Assembly: GCA_024695605.1 (NCBI GenBank) | Contig: JAILHW010000123.1 | Location: 1 to 33,653 of the forward strand | DNA: 33,653 bases | Direction: 5' to 3' | Source of the DNA: Lachnospiraceae bacterium | Lineage (GTDB): Bacteria > Bacillota > Clostridia > Lachnospirales > Lachnospiraceae | In this document: positions 8,362 to 17,042 of the stretch, in pieces | Position numbering within the stretch: position 1 is the stretch's first letter | How the letters are laid out: each line of letters opens with the position of its first letter | The notes under the pieces: generated by a model | Database searches by the model: none | What the model saw: only the letters and a program-made list of their open reading frames with translations | Told to the model about the DNA's origin: nothing | Program-made: the position numbers and the translations under genes

Positions 8362-10527
8362 ATGACCAAGAAGGAGCAACGGATCAGAAAGATCAAAAAG
8401 GGCAGGTTCTGGGGCGGGTTTGCCGTCCTTTTGGTGGTAACGGTGATCGAATGCGTGATCCTGGGTCTGACGCTGCAAATGGCATGGGATCTGGTCTTGA
8501 AGGAAAACTTTACAAATGAGTACGAGAGGATCAATACCATAGCCAACTGCTATGAAAACGGGATCAGTGATGCGGAAATGGAGCGGATCCTCGGGGATGA
8601 AAAGCGGATCTATTTTGTGAAGGATCAAAAGGGGAAGCTTTTGCATGCCACCGGAGAGGATACCATGTCCGATGAATGGGGCGAGATCGTACTGGATACC
8701 TTTTTGGAGATCAATGAGGAAGCGATCAATGAGATCAAGAATGTCGGCGACAAGGTGCAGGTTGAGGCAGATATCCACCGCACGGACGGGGATGCGTCGG
8801 GCCTGGATCTGGATTTGGATATTGATGATGATCTGTATAACGTCAGGTCCCGGTTTATGCGGATCCATACGGATCGGGAGATCCCTGTATTTCGGAGCCG
8901 GAACGGCGGTGTGGAGTTTGACTTTCCGGCACTGGCAAAATGGGTGAGCGACGTTCGTTTCTTTGAGGATGAGGAATACTATAGGGGCAATAAGATACTC
9001 GAGCTGCCCTTCTGGATCGAGTGTGAGCTTGGTGAGGGGATCCTCTACGGAAAAGGCTTTTACAAAATGCGATATGCGGATATGGCAATGATGGTCGGTC
9101 TGCTTGCCGTGATCGGGGCTCTTTTGGCGATCACCTTCCTGATCCTGATCTTCAGTATGATCTCCGTGATTCGCAGACAGAGAAAGGCCAATGCCGTCTT
9201 TTTCATGGATGAAGTGACCGGCGGGAGAAACTGGGTATGGTTTTTGCTCAAGGTCGGACAGTTTTTAAGAAAGCGCAGGAACGATCGGTACAATTTTGCC
9301 ATTGCGGATCTTGTATTTGTAAACTACCGCAACTTCTGTATGTGTCACTCCGTTGCGGAAGGCGAGGAGCTTTTGACAAAGCTGGATGTGACGATCAGGC
9401 GGCTATTGAACCGCAGAAAGGAAGCCTGTGCCCATTATGCCTCCGATCACTTTGCGCTGCTTTTGCATTATGAAACCCAGGAGGAATTGAAGAAAAGGCT
9501 GGAGGAGCTGATCACAACGCTGGAACAGATAGACAAGGAGCATAATTTCAGCTTCCATCTGGGTGTGAATCCGCTTCCGGCCAAACTGGAAAACGGCAGA
9601 ACGGTCCGCAGAAAGAAGATCGATATCGACGAGCAGTACAACAATGCCAGCACAGCCTGCATGACGCTGACAGATACGGAAGGCTCGGCCATTGCTTATT
9701 TTGATGAGAAGCTGATCGAGGAGCAGAAATGGCTGGATCGGGTGCAGGAAGCCCAGAAGGGTGCGCTGGAAAACGAAGAATTTCTGGTTTACTATCAGCC
9801 CAAATACAATCCGGTAACCGGACAGCTGACTGGAGCAGAGGCATTGATCCGCTGGGAATCTCCCAAATACGGATTCCTAAGTCCCGGCCGCTTTATTCCG
9901 ATCTTTGAGAAAAACGGCTTTATCACGGAGATCGATCACTACATGATCCGGCATGTTGCCAGGGATCAAAAGCGGTGGATCGATGCGGGTATGAACTGTG
10001 TTCCGGTTTCCGTCAATGTATCCAGGGCCCACTTTATTGAGCATGATCTGGCGGACCAGATCCGCGATATGGTGGATGCCGAGGGAGCACCGCACAATCT
10101 GATCGAGCTGGAGCTGACGGAGAGTGCCTTCTTTGATGATAAAAAAGCGATCATCCATACCATCGGAAAGCTGAAGGAATACGGCTTTGCGGTTTCCATG
10201 GATGACTTCGGATCCGGCTATTCTTCACTGAACTCTCTGAAGGATATGCCCCTTGATGTGCTGAAGCTGGATGCAGAATTCTTCCGCGGCGAGAATGCTG
10301 GAGAGAGAGGCGAGATCGTCGTCAAGGAGGCCATCCGGCTTGCAAAGGCGCTGCATATGAAGACGGTTGCCGAGGGCATAGAGGCCAGGGAGCAGGTGGA
10401 TTTTCTGGCAGAGCAGGGCTGTGATATGATCCAGGGATATATCTTTGCACATCCCATGCCCGGGGATAAGTATGAAATGGCGATGAAAAACGGGACGCCT
10501 CTGGAAGGAGACGAAACACAGAAATAA
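8362..10527 (+). CDS. Membrane-anchored EAL phosphodiesterase with degenerate GGDEF domain
   Basis: A predicted c-di-GMP phosphodiesterase of 721 residues. There are two membrane segments (about 17-40 and 241-270) flanking a ~200-residue extracytoplasmic sensor region containing a run of alternating Asp/Leu (around 146-157). The cytoplasmic GGDEF-like domain (about 280-445) has lost its signature: YASDHF stands where GGDEF should be, so it is probably not a cyclase. The EAL domain is intact: GAEALIRW, VNVSR, ELTES, MDDFGSGYSSL, KLDAEF, AEGIE and QGCDMIQGY supply the metal-binding and catalytic residues. The ATG at 8362 is preferred over the in-frame one at 8314 because GAGGAAG lies just upstream of it. 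A terminator follows. Confidence 0.92.
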   Translation: MTKKEQRIRKIKKGRFWGGFAVLLVVTVIECVILGLTLQMAWDLVLKENFTNEYERINTIANCYENGISDAEMERILGDEKRIYFVKDQKGKLLHATGEDTMSDEWGEIVLDTFLEINEEAINEIKNVGDKVQVEADIHRTDGDASGLDLDLDIDDDLYNVRSRFMRIHTDREIPVFRSRNGGVEFDFPALAKWVSDVRFFEDEEYYRGNKILELPFWIECELGEGILYGKGFYKMRYADMAMMVGLLAVIGALLAITFLILIFSMISVIRRQRKANAVFFMDEVTGGRNWVWFLLKVGQFLRKRRNDRYNFAIADLVFVNYRNFCMCHSVAEGEELLTKLDVTIRRLLNRRKEACAHYASDHFALLLHYETQEELKKRLEELITTLEQIDKEHNFSFHLGVNPLPAKLENGRTVRRKKIDIDEQYNNASTACMTLTDTEGSAIAYFDEKLIEEQKWLDRVQEAQKGALENEEFLVYYQPKYNPVTGQLTGAEALIRWESPKYGFLSPGRFIPIFEKNGFITEIDHYMIRHVARDQKRWIDAGMNCVPVSVNVSRAHFIEHDLADQIRDMVDAEGAPHNLIELELTESAFFDDKKAIIHTIGKLKEYGFAVSMDDFGSGYSSLNSLKDMPLDVLKLDAEFFRGENAGERGEIVVKEAIRLAKALHMKTVAEGIEAREQVDFLAEQGCDMIQGYIFAHPMPGDKYEMAMKNGTPLEGDETQK

Positions 10528-10559
10528 GAGCTGATGAAATAAAGAAATAAAGGACTTAA

Positions 10560-10597
10560 AAAAACGGCTTTGGACCCTGCGATCCGAAGCCGTTTTT
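10560..10597. terminator. Bidirectional terminator between the EAL gene and typA
   Basis: An 11-bp stem (AAAAACGGCTT / AAGCCGTTTTT) with a 16-base loop lies between the convergent genes. A-run and T-run flanks let it act on both strands. Confidence 0.85.
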
Positions 10598-10610
10598 GCC
10601 TTCTCTTTGT

Positions 10611-12446
10611 TTAGTTGTTTTTCTTAAAGGAGGCACGCTTTCTGAGCGTGGGATCCAGGATCTTTTTACGGATCCGAAGGTTTTCGGGGGTGACCTCCAA
10701 AAGCTCATCCGTATCGATGAAATCCAGTGCCTGCTCTAAGGAAAGGATTTTCGGCGGAGAAAGTCTGAGCGCCTCGTCTGAGCCGGAAGCACGGGTGTTG
10801 GTCAGCTGCTTTTTCTTGCAGACATTCAGCTCGATGTCCTCCGTCCGTCCGGTCTCACCGATGACCATACCGCTGTAGACCTTCACACCGGGGCCGATGA
10901 ACAGGGTGCCCCGCTCCTGGGCATTATACAGACCGTAGGTGATGGATTCGCCGTCCTCGAACGCGATGAGGGAACCCTTTGCACGGTAGGAAAGATCTCC
11001 TTTGTAGGGGCCATAGCCCTCAAAGCTGGTATTCATGATCCCGTTTCCTTTGGTATCGGTCATAAATTCACCGCGATAGCCGATCAGGCCGCGGGAGGGG
11101 ATGGAGAACTCCAGTCTGGTGTAACCGCCGGCAGCGGGCTTCATGGTGATCAGCTCGCCCTTTCTGGCGGACAGCTTCTGGATCACGGTTCCGGAAAACT
11201 CCTCCGGGACATCCACATAAGCGGTTTCCATAGGCTCTGTCTTTTTCCCGTTTTCGTCTGTTCTGTATAAAACCTCTGCCTTGGAAACGGCAAATTCATA
11301 GCCCTCCCGGCGCATATTTTCGATCAGAACGGAAAGATGCAGCTCGCCGCGTCCCGAAACCTTAAAGCTTTCCGTGGTATCGGTCTCTTCCACGCGAAGG
11401 GATACATCCGTATTCAGCTCTCTGAAGAGTCTGTCGCGCAGATGCCTGCTTGTGACATATTTTCCTTCCTGCCCGGCAAGGGGAGAGTCATTGACCATAA
11501 AGTGCATGGCGATGGTAGGCTCGGAGATCTTCTGGAAGGGAATGGGGCTTACGGCATCCGGGCTGCAGAGCGTATCACCGATATGGATGTCGCTGATACC
11601 GGAGATGGCTACGATGGAGCCGATGCCGGCTTCTCTGACCTCCACCTTATTCAGTCCGTCAAACTCATAGAGCTTGGAAACCTTTACCTTTCGCTGCTGG
11701 TCCGGCTCATGGTGATTGACGATCACCACTTCCTGATTGACGCTGATGGTGCCGTTATCGACCTTGCCGACACCGATCCGGCCAACATATTCATTGTAAT
11801 CGATGGTGCTGATCAGAACCTGGGTACCTGCATCCGGATCTCCCTCCGGAGCGGGAATGTAATTTAAGATCGTTTCAAACAGCGGCTGCATATCCGTGCC
11901 GGTCTCATCCGAAGAAAGGGAAGCCGTACCGGTTTTTGCAGAGGCAAAGACGAAGGGGCAGTCAAGCTGGCTTTCATCCGCTTCCAGATCGATCAAAAGT
12001 TCCAGGATCTCGTCCACAACCTCGTCGCATCTGGCTTCGGGACGGTCGATCTTATTGATGCAAGCGATCACGGGAAGCTTTAATTCCAGTGCCTTTCTGA
12101 GCACGAATTTGGTCTGGGGCATAACACCCTCGAAGGCATCCACCACAAGGATGACACCATTTACCATTTTCAGCACACGCTCTACCTCGCCGCCAAAGTC
12201 CGCATGGCCCGGGGTGTCGATGATGTTGATCTTGGTGTCCTTATAGGTGACCGCGGTATTCTTGGAAAGGATCGTGATCCCGCGCTCACGCTCAATATCA
12301 TTGGAATCCATCACACGCTCGGCCACTTCCTGGTTTTCACGAAACACACCGCTTTGCTTCAAAAGCTCATCCACCAGCGTGGTCTTGCCGTGATCGACAT
12401 GGGCGATGATGGCTACATTTCTGACATCTTCACGTTTTGTTTTCAT
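10611..12446 (-). CDS. typA: Ribosome-associated GTPase TypA/BipA
   Basis: A translational GTPase of 611 residues, the normal length. The G1 motif HVDHGKT (16-22), RERGITI in switch [11 protein letters not shown] (G3), NKIDRPEA (G4) and SAKTG (G5) are all present. EF-Tu-like domain II, two EF-G-like alpha/beta domains and the TypA-specific C-terminal domain ([17 protein letters not shown], then [18 protein letters not shown]) follow. TypA binds the 70S ribosome and supports 50S assembly and stress or cold growth in several bacteria. The gene is monocistronic, with its own promoter and a terminator shared with the EAL gene. Confidence 0.97.
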   Translation of the reverse strand: MKTKREDVRNVAIIAHVDHGKTTLVDELLKQSGVFRENQEVAERVMDSNDIERERGITILSKNTAVTYKDTKINIIDTPGHADFGGEVERVLKMVNGVILVVDAFEGVMPQTKFVLRKALELKLPVIACINKIDRPEARCDEVVDEILELLIDLEADESQLDCPFVFASAKTGTASLSSDETGTDMQPLFETILNYIPAPEGDPDAGTQVLISTIDYNEYVGRIGVGKVDNGTISVNQEVVIVNHHEPDQQRKVKVSKLYEFDGLNKVEVREAGIGSIVAISGISDIHIGDTLCSPDAVSPIPFQKISEPTIAMHFMVNDSPLAGQEGKYVTSRHLRDRLFRELNTDVSLRVEETDTTESFKVSGRGELHLSVLIENMRREGYEFAVSKAEVLYRTDENGKKTEPMETAYVDVPEEFSGTVIQKLSARKGELITMKPAAGGYTRLEFSIPSRGLIGYRGEFMTDTKGNGIMNTSFEGYGPYKGDLSYRAKGSLIAFEDGESITYGLYNAQERGTLFIGPGVKVYSGMVIGETGRTEDIELNVCKKKQLTNTRASGSDEALRLSPPKILSLEQALDFIDTDELLEVTPENLRIRKKILDPTLRKRASFKKNN

Positions 12447-12528
12447 CTTTTCTTCCTCATCCGGCTGTCTTTGCGACAGCGCAACTTATGTTTCCTATTG
12501 TCTATTGTCTCACTTCGCGCCGTTCACT

Positions 12529-12556
12529 ATAGTACCACAAACTCCGAATTATGCAA
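12529..12556 (-). promoter_or_regulatory. Probable typA promoter
   Basis: On the minus strand TTGCAT (12551-12556), a 16-bp spacer and TACTAT (12529-12534) form a good sigma-A type promoter. The resulting leader is about 75 bases long. It contains a short hairpin, GCTGTC-GCAAA-GACAGC, close to the start codon. Confidence 0.6.
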
Positions 12557-12573
12557 GAAAAAAGTACTTTGCC

Positions 12574-12603
12574 TTGCGATCCTGTCATTTGACGGGGTAT
12601 AAT
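12574..12603 (+). promoter_or_regulatory. Promoter placed directly against the start codon at 12611
   Basis: TTGCGA (12574-12579), an 18-bp spacer and a perfect TATAAT (12598-12603) make a good promoter. The ATG at 12611 begins 8 bases after the -10 box, so the expected transcription start falls on or next to the start codon. Confidence 0.6.
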
Positions 12604-12610
12604 AACACGT

Positions 12611-13042
12611 ATGGAAGAGATGAAAAAACAGGAAACGGAAAAAAACAAAAAAGTGATCATTACCCGCGATATGGTAAGGGAGGCAACCGACCGGATCTGT
12701 GAGGAAAACGGATTGGACGAGACCTTTGCAAACCGCTTCTGGCAGGAGCTTTCAGAGGATGATGAGATTTACCGGGAGTATGTTCATTACCTGGTCTATC
12801 AGGATTTTGCGTGCAAGGCTACGGTAAATGGCGTATCCATCACCGATATCCTGATCTGGCAGATCGATCATTTCAAGGCGCAGCTGGATGTGGATACCAC
12901 CCTTACCAAGAGGCGGAGCGGCAGTATGGTGCTGCTGGCCTTTGATACCTTTCTGAAAATGAAAAAGGACCCCGAAAGATACCTTCGAAAGCTCGGGGAG
13001 GATACGGGAACCGATTATCCCGGCAAATTCAACGGACTGTAA
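12611..13042 (+). CDS. Small unrecognised protein, probably leaderless
   Basis: A 143-residue soluble protein with no family I can name. It has a Lys/Glu-rich N-terminus (1-20) followed by a mostly helical body (VREATDRICEENG, FWQELSEDDEIYREYVHYLVYQDF) and a basic C-terminal part with KMKKDPERYLRKLG. There is no signal peptide, membrane segment or Cys cluster. The ATG at 12611 lies about where transcription should begin, and a second in-frame ATG at 12620 has a purine-rich GGAAGAG directly touching it, too close for a normal ribosome site. It is divergent from typA and followed by a strong terminator. It is probably a real gene, given its promoter, terminator and codon use. Confidence 0.75.
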   Translation: MEEMKKQETEKNKKVIITRDMVREATDRICEENGLDETFANRFWQELSEDDEIYREYVHYLVYQDFACKATVNGVSITDILIWQIDHFKAQLDVDTTLTKRRSGSMVLLAFDTFLKMKKDPERYLRKLGEDTGTDYPGKFNGL

Positions 13043-13060
13043 AACGGATGAACAGGACAA

Positions 13061-13094
13061 AAAGATCCCGGCAGAGGTAACTGCCGGGATCTTT
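13061..13094. terminator. Bidirectional terminator between convergent genes
   Basis: A perfect 14-bp stem (AAAGATCCCGGCAG / CTGCCGGGATCTTT) with a 6-base loop lies between the unknown gene ending at 13042 and the chemotaxis receptor gene ending at 13122. Confidence 0.88.
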
Positions 13095-13121
13095 CTATGC
13101 ATGGATAGTAAAATACTTCGC

Positions 13122-14789
13122 TTAGGAGAAGTAAGCCATATTGTTTCGAAGCTGCTCGGAGATACCGTTGAGTCTGGAGGCCATCTGCAATACATCTGCG
13201 ATGTTGGCATTGACGGTTTCGATGGAAGCCGAGGTTTCCTCTGCAGAAGCCGCATTTTCTTCCGAAATGGCGGACAGGTTCTGGATGACTTCGTTTAAGT
13301 TCTCGCAGATGGCAGCAACGGAAGCGGCGCCTTCCCGGACGTTGGATACCTGACTTTGGGTATCCTGAATGGAGCTCATCAGGGAGGTAAGACTCTCTTT
13401 GGAGGTCCTGGAGTTTTCCTCCTGCTTTTTCATGATCTGTGACAGGCGGGAAACCATCTCCACGGCATCCTTCGTTTCTGCCTCAAGGTGCGTCATGATC
13501 TCCTTGATGGTCCTGGCCGCCTTGTCTGACTGCTCGGACAGGTTGCTGATCTCTCCTGCAACTACGGCAAAACCGCGTCCCGCTTCACCGGCACGGGCAG
13601 CTTCGATACTCGCATTTAAGGACAGCAGATTGGTCTGGGAAGCGATATTGTTGATCTCGCCGGCAGCGTTGTTTACGTTATCCACGGCATTGGAAACGGC
13701 ATTCATCTTATCCGTGATGGCTTCGAGGTTTTTGATGCTCTCAAAGGTATCCTGCAAAAGCACATCGAAATCGGAAGCAACCTTTTGTGATTCCTGGGTC
13801 ATTTCCTCGGTAACGGCAGTGGTGTTTTCTACGGCCGCATTGATCTTTTCCACATCAAATACGGCTTCGGTTACGGCACCTGCCGCCCGCTGCACCTCAT
13901 CGGCCTGCGTGCTGGCACCGTTTGAGATATCGTTGTAGGCCTGGGAAAGTTGATTCATATTGTCCGCATTCTGCGTGGAGGACAGATTCAGGTTGGACGC
14001 ATCTGCCACCAGCTCCTCCGTCTTCTCCGAAATGTTTGAGATGATACGGGTCAGGATCGTGGAGAAGCGCTTCAGTCCGGTTAAGAGCATCGTGGTCTCG
14101 TCAATCCCGGAGGTGACTTCAAAGTTCTCATTCAGCTGTCCGTCGGCCAGGCTTTCCACAGCCATAGCGGCCTTCTTAAGGGGCTCTGCAACCTTGCGGG
14201 ATATGAACATCGCCAGGATGGCAAAGAGGGAAGTCAGGACAAGGCCGATGGTAAAGATCATGAAATACAGTCGCTTTTCGGCAGCCTGAACCTGTGTGGC
14301 GGGCTTTCCGGCAAAGGACATTCCGTAAACCTTATTCTGATCGCCGAGGGGCATATAATATACGTAGTAATCGATCCCGTTGATCACGACATCATCAGAG
14401 TAGTAATCGCCGCCGTTTTTGACGATCTCCCAAACCTCGGGAGAGCTTTCGGTTCCTTCGATCCGTTTTCCGTCAGGACCCTTAATGGTGGTCATGAAAC
14501 GGATATTATCCTTAAACAATGTCAGATCTACGCCTGTCGTTCCCATCCGGTCGATGAAATCCGTATCGTACTGACAGAAGCCGTCCACCAGATCATTGTC
14601 ATTGATCAGGTCATATTCATAATATTCACGAAGGGACTTGGAGGCTACCATCAGCTCCTCCTTGATATTTTCCTCTACGTGACGGGTCATGATCATGGCG
14701 GAAACAATACCCAGAACAATGATGGTGGAGATCGCGGGGATCAAAGCAAACAGCATTAACATGGAGCGCATAGACAGTTTCTTTTTCAT
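13122..14789 (-). CDS. Methyl-accepting chemotaxis protein
   Basis: A transmembrane chemoreceptor of about 555 residues. It has a first membrane segment (about 10-34), an extracytoplasmic sensor domain of ~140 residues (Cache-like, with [16 protein letters not shown]), a second membrane segment (about 175-197), a HAMP region (about 198-250) and a long coiled-coil signalling domain. The conserved tip is recognisable as [20 protein letters not shown] followed by [11 protein letters not shown]. Glu/Gln/Ala-rich heptads near the end ([16 protein letters not shown]) are likely methylation-region helices. ATG at 14789 is chosen over the adjacent in-frame GTG at 14792; AAGGAAGGG lies upstream of both. 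No other chemotaxis or flagellar genes are in the window, so the ligand is unknown. Confidence 0.95.
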   Translation of the reverse strand: MKKKLSMRSMLMLFALIPAISTIIVLGIVSAMIMTRHVEENIKEELMVASKSLREYYEYDLINDNDLVDGFCQYDTDFIDRMGTTGVDLTLFKDNIRFMTTIKGPDGKRIEGTESSPEVWEIVKNGGDYYSDDVVINGIDYYVYYMPLGDQNKVYGMSFAGKPATQVQAAEKRLYFMIFTIGLVLTSLFAILAMFISRKVAEPLKKAAMAVESLADGQLNENFEVTSGIDETTMLLTGLKRFSTILTRIISNISEKTEELVADASNLNLSSTQNADNMNQLSQAYNDISNGASTQADEVQRAAGAVTEAVFDVEKINAAVENTTAVTEEMTQESQKVASDFDVLLQDTFESIKNLEAITDKMNAVSNAVDNVNNAAGEINNIASQTNLLSLNASIEAARAGEAGRGFAVVAGEISNLSEQSDKAARTIKEIMTHLEAETKDAVEMVSRLSQIMKKQEENSRTSKESLTSLMSSIQDTQSQVSNVREGAASVAAICENLNEVIQNLSAISEENAASAEETSASIETVNANIADVLQMASRLNGISEQLRNNMAYFS

Positions 14790-14850
14790 CACAATTATCC
14801 CTTCCTTATATGTCGTTTTGGTATGCTCGGCGAGCGGTAAAACTGAGTGT

Positions 14851-14860
14851 ATTATACCAT
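14851..14860 (-). promoter_or_regulatory. Extended -10 promoter element of the chemoreceptor gene
   Basis: On the minus strand ATGGTATAAT gives a perfect -10 hexamer with an upstream TG. I see no convincing -35 at 17 bp and no motility-sigma (TAAA / GCCGATAA) pair at proper spacing, so housekeeping sigma is more likely. Confidence 0.5.
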
Positions 14861-14991
14861 ATTTTACAGATAATAAGTAGAGAATTTTCTAAATATGTGG
14901 AATATGTATCCATTGAGCGCTCGACGAAGGCGATTATTCCCGGTGCGACTTACGGCCGATGGGCGCATTGGAGCAACCATGATTTCATGGG

Positions 14992-15020
14992 TTGACAGAC
15001 AGGCCCGGGGGTGTTATGCT
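14992..15020 (+). promoter_or_regulatory. Strong promoter of the dap operon
   Basis: A perfect -35 TTGACA (14992-14997), a 17-bp spacer and TATGCT (15015-15020) place the transcript start near 15027, about 40 bases before the lysine riboswitch. An imperfect inverted repeat (CAACCATGA-TT-TCATGGGTTG, 14974-14994) overlaps the -35. Confidence 0.8.
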
Positions 15021-15066
15021 ATGGAGCAAGCCAAAGACAAAACGGCTTACGACCAATTGAGAATGA

Positions 15067-15232
15067 GATAGAGGTTGCGGTGATCATCAGTACCCTGCGG
15101 GATGCCTAGGAGCAGAGGAACGCAGGCAAAAGGGAAAGCCGCCGAAAGAGGAAAGTTTCCTAAGACTTTTTTCTTGGGCATACAGTTAAGAGCTGTATGA
15201 CTGTCATTCGGAGATCCGGATGGAGGGCTATC
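15067..15232 (+). promoter_or_regulatory. Lysine riboswitch (L box)
   Basis: The conserved lysine riboswitch landmarks appear in order: the P1 strand GATAG (15067-15071) followed by AGGTTGCG, ATCAGTA in the P2 region, AGGGAAAGCCGCCGAA (15131-15146), CTTGGG, CTGTCATTCGGAGA, and GGAGGGCTATCG closing P1 with CTATC (15228-15232). It sits in the leader between the promoter and dapA. In this class, bound lysine stabilises the aptamer and favours termination before the biosynthetic genes. Confidence 0.93.
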
Positions 15233-15248
15233 GACATAGAGAATTTTT

Positions 15249-15277
15249 ATGCCGGCCTTCTTTGGTCGGTATTTTTT
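15249..15277 (+). terminator. Riboswitch-controlled terminator upstream of dapA
   Basis: A 9-bp stem (ATGCCGGCC / GGTCGGTAT, two G-T pairs) with loop TTCTTT is followed by six T. It lies just after the aptamer and 76 bases before dapA, as expected for the expression platform of a lysine-repressed transcription switch. Confidence 0.85.
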
Positions 15278-15352
15278 CTATCTATCAGATGCCGAAACGA
15301 TCGGCGAAAGGCGGCTTAGCCGCAGCAGCAGGGCTGCAGAAAGGAGAGCATT

Positions 15353-16240
15353 ATGGCAATATTTCAAGGAGCAGGCGTAGCGATCACAACCCCCTTTGAC
15401 AGAGAGGGCAAGGTAGATTACAAAACCTTTGAAAAACAGATCGAAAGGCAGATCGAGGGCGGAACCGATGCCATCATCGTCTGCGGTACCACAGGAGAGT
15501 CCTCCACACTGGATCATGAGGAGCACCTTGCAGTGATAAAATACTGTGCAGAGGTTGTCAATCACAGAATCCCCGTTGTGGCTGGAACCGGCTCCAACTG
15601 TACACAGACAGCGATCTATCTGTCTCAGGAAGCGGAAAAATACGGTGTTGACGGGCTTTTGATCGTAACCCCGTATTACAACAAATGTACCCAGAAGGGT
15701 CTCAAAGAGCACTATACCATGATCGCTGAGGCGGTTCATACCCCCATCATCATGTACAACATACCCGGTCGTACCGGCGGCGTATTCATTCAGCCGGAGA
15801 CAGTAGTGGATCTGGTTCACAACGTAGAAAACATCGTTGGTGTAAAGGATGCCACCGGGAATCTTTCCGAAGTCGCTCAGCTGGCACATCTGGCAGATGG
15901 AAGCGTGGATATCTACAGCGGCAATGATGACCAGGTACTTCCTATCCTGTCTCTGGGAGGAAAAGGCGTGATCTCCGTGCTTTCCAACGTAGCACCCCGC
16001 CAGACCCATGATATGTGTGCAAAATTCTTCGAAGGCGATGTAGCAGGCAGCCGTCAGATCCAGTTGGATGCCATTCCGCTGATCAACGCTCTGTTCTGTG
16101 AGGTGAATCCCATCCCCGTGAAAAAGGGTATGGAGCTTCTCGGAATCGATACCGGCGTTGTTCGCCGTCCGCTGACCGAGATGGAGAGCGCCAATGCAGA
16201 GAGACTGAAAAAAGCAATGCAGGAGTTCGGGATTCTGTAG
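15353..16240 (+). CDS. dapA: 4-hydroxy-tetrahydrodipicolinate synthase
   Basis: This enzyme condenses pyruvate with aspartate semialdehyde, the first committed step to diaminopimelate and lysine. The 295-residue TIM-barrel length is normal. Key residues are visible: CGTTGES (Thr46, Thr47), MYNIPGRTG (Tyr135, Arg140) and GVKDATGN with the Schiff-base Lys165. GGAGA lies upstream of the ATG. It is the first gene of the operon controlled by the lysine riboswitch, and dapB follows after 24 bases. Confidence 0.97.
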   Translation: MAIFQGAGVAITTPFDREGKVDYKTFEKQIERQIEGGTDAIIVCGTTGESSTLDHEEHLAVIKYCAEVVNHRIPVVAGTGSNCTQTAIYLSQEAEKYGVDGLLIVTPYYNKCTQKGLKEHYTMIAEAVHTPIIMYNIPGRTGGVFIQPETVVDLVHNVENIVGVKDATGNLSEVAQLAHLADGSVDIYSGNDDQVLPILSLGGKGVISVLSNVAPRQTHDMCAKFFEGDVAGSRQIQLDAIPLINALFCEVNPIPVKKGMELLGIDTGVVRRPLTEMESANAERLKKAMQEFGIL

Positions 16241-16264
16241 GATCTTCGCAGAAGGGAGAAAAAG

Positions 16265-17020
16265 ATGACGAGAATCATTATGTGCGGCTGTAACGGGAAA
16301 ATGGGACAGACCATCACCAGGATCGTTTCCGAGGATCCGGATGCTGCGATCGTAGCAGGTGTGGATCCCTTTGACGGGATCCCCAATTCCTATCCCGTAT
16401 TTGCCGATATCAAGGATTGCAATGTAGAAGCAGATGTGGTGATCGATTTTTCCTCGGCCAAGGCGGCAGACGGTCTGATGGACTATTGCAGCCAAAAGGG
16501 TCTGGGGCTTGTCCTTTGCACCACAGGGCTTTCCGAGGAGCAGATCGAAAGAGCCAAAGCACTGGCAGAAAAGATCCCCGTTCTTCGGTCTGCGAATATG
16601 TCCCTTGGCATCAATCTTTTGGAAAAGCTTCTTGTAGATGTGACCAGAGTGCTGGCAGAGGCCGGCTTTGATATTGAGATCGTGGAGAAGCATCACAACC
16701 TGAAAAAGGATGCGCCTTCGGGAACGGCCCTTGCTCTTGCGGATGCCGTATCCGAGGGACTTGACGAGCCCTATGAATATGTGTATGACAGAAGCGCGCG
16801 CAGCATTCAAAGACCCAAAAAGGAGATTGGGATCTCGGCAGTGCGCGGCGGTACCATCGTCGGTGATCATGATGTGATCTTTGCCGGAGAGGATGAGGTG
16901 ATCACCTTCTCCCACAGGGCATATTCGAAGGCTGTATTCGGCAAGGGTGCAGTGCAGGCCGCAAAGTTTTTGCAGGGCGCTTCTGCAGGCCTTTATACCA
17001 TGTCGGACGTGATCGGATAA
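16265..17020 (+). CDS. dapB: 4-hydroxy-tetrahydrodipicolinate reductase
   Basis: The NAD(P)H-dependent second step after DapA. The 251 residues match the family. The nucleotide-binding loop is GCNGKMGQ (8-15); the substrate and catalytic segment is EKHHNLKKDAPSGTAL (His143, His144, Lys147/148 region, then the SGT anion-binding loop). FTHRA-like FSHRAYSK is near the C-terminus. AGAAGGGAG precedes the ATG. It belongs to one transcript with dapA and the downstream hisA-like gene. Confidence 0.97.
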   Translation: MTRIIMCGCNGKMGQTITRIVSEDPDAAIVAGVDPFDGIPNSYPVFADIKDCNVEADVVIDFSSAKAADGLMDYCSQKGLGLVLCTTGLSEEQIERAKALAEKIPVLRSANMSLGINLLEKLLVDVTRVLAEAGFDIEIVEKHHNLKKDAPSGTALALADAVSEGLDEPYEYVYDRSARSIQRPKKEIGISAVRGGTIVGDHDVIFAGEDEVITFSHRAYSKAVFGKGAVQAAKFLQGASAGLYTMSDVIG

Positions 17021-17042
17021 GGAATCCGAAAAGGAGAACGGT

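Noticed and set aside
14821-14860. Flagellar sigma (sigma-D/28) promoter for the chemoreceptor
   Set aside because: A GCCGAGCA-like string exists but no TAAA at the required distance; the extended -10 TATAAT is better.
15278-16915. 545-codon open frame on the minus strand across dapA and dapB
   Set aside because: Antisense to two unmistakable enzymes and to the riboswitch terminator; composition (His/Gly/Ile rich) is typical of shadow frames.
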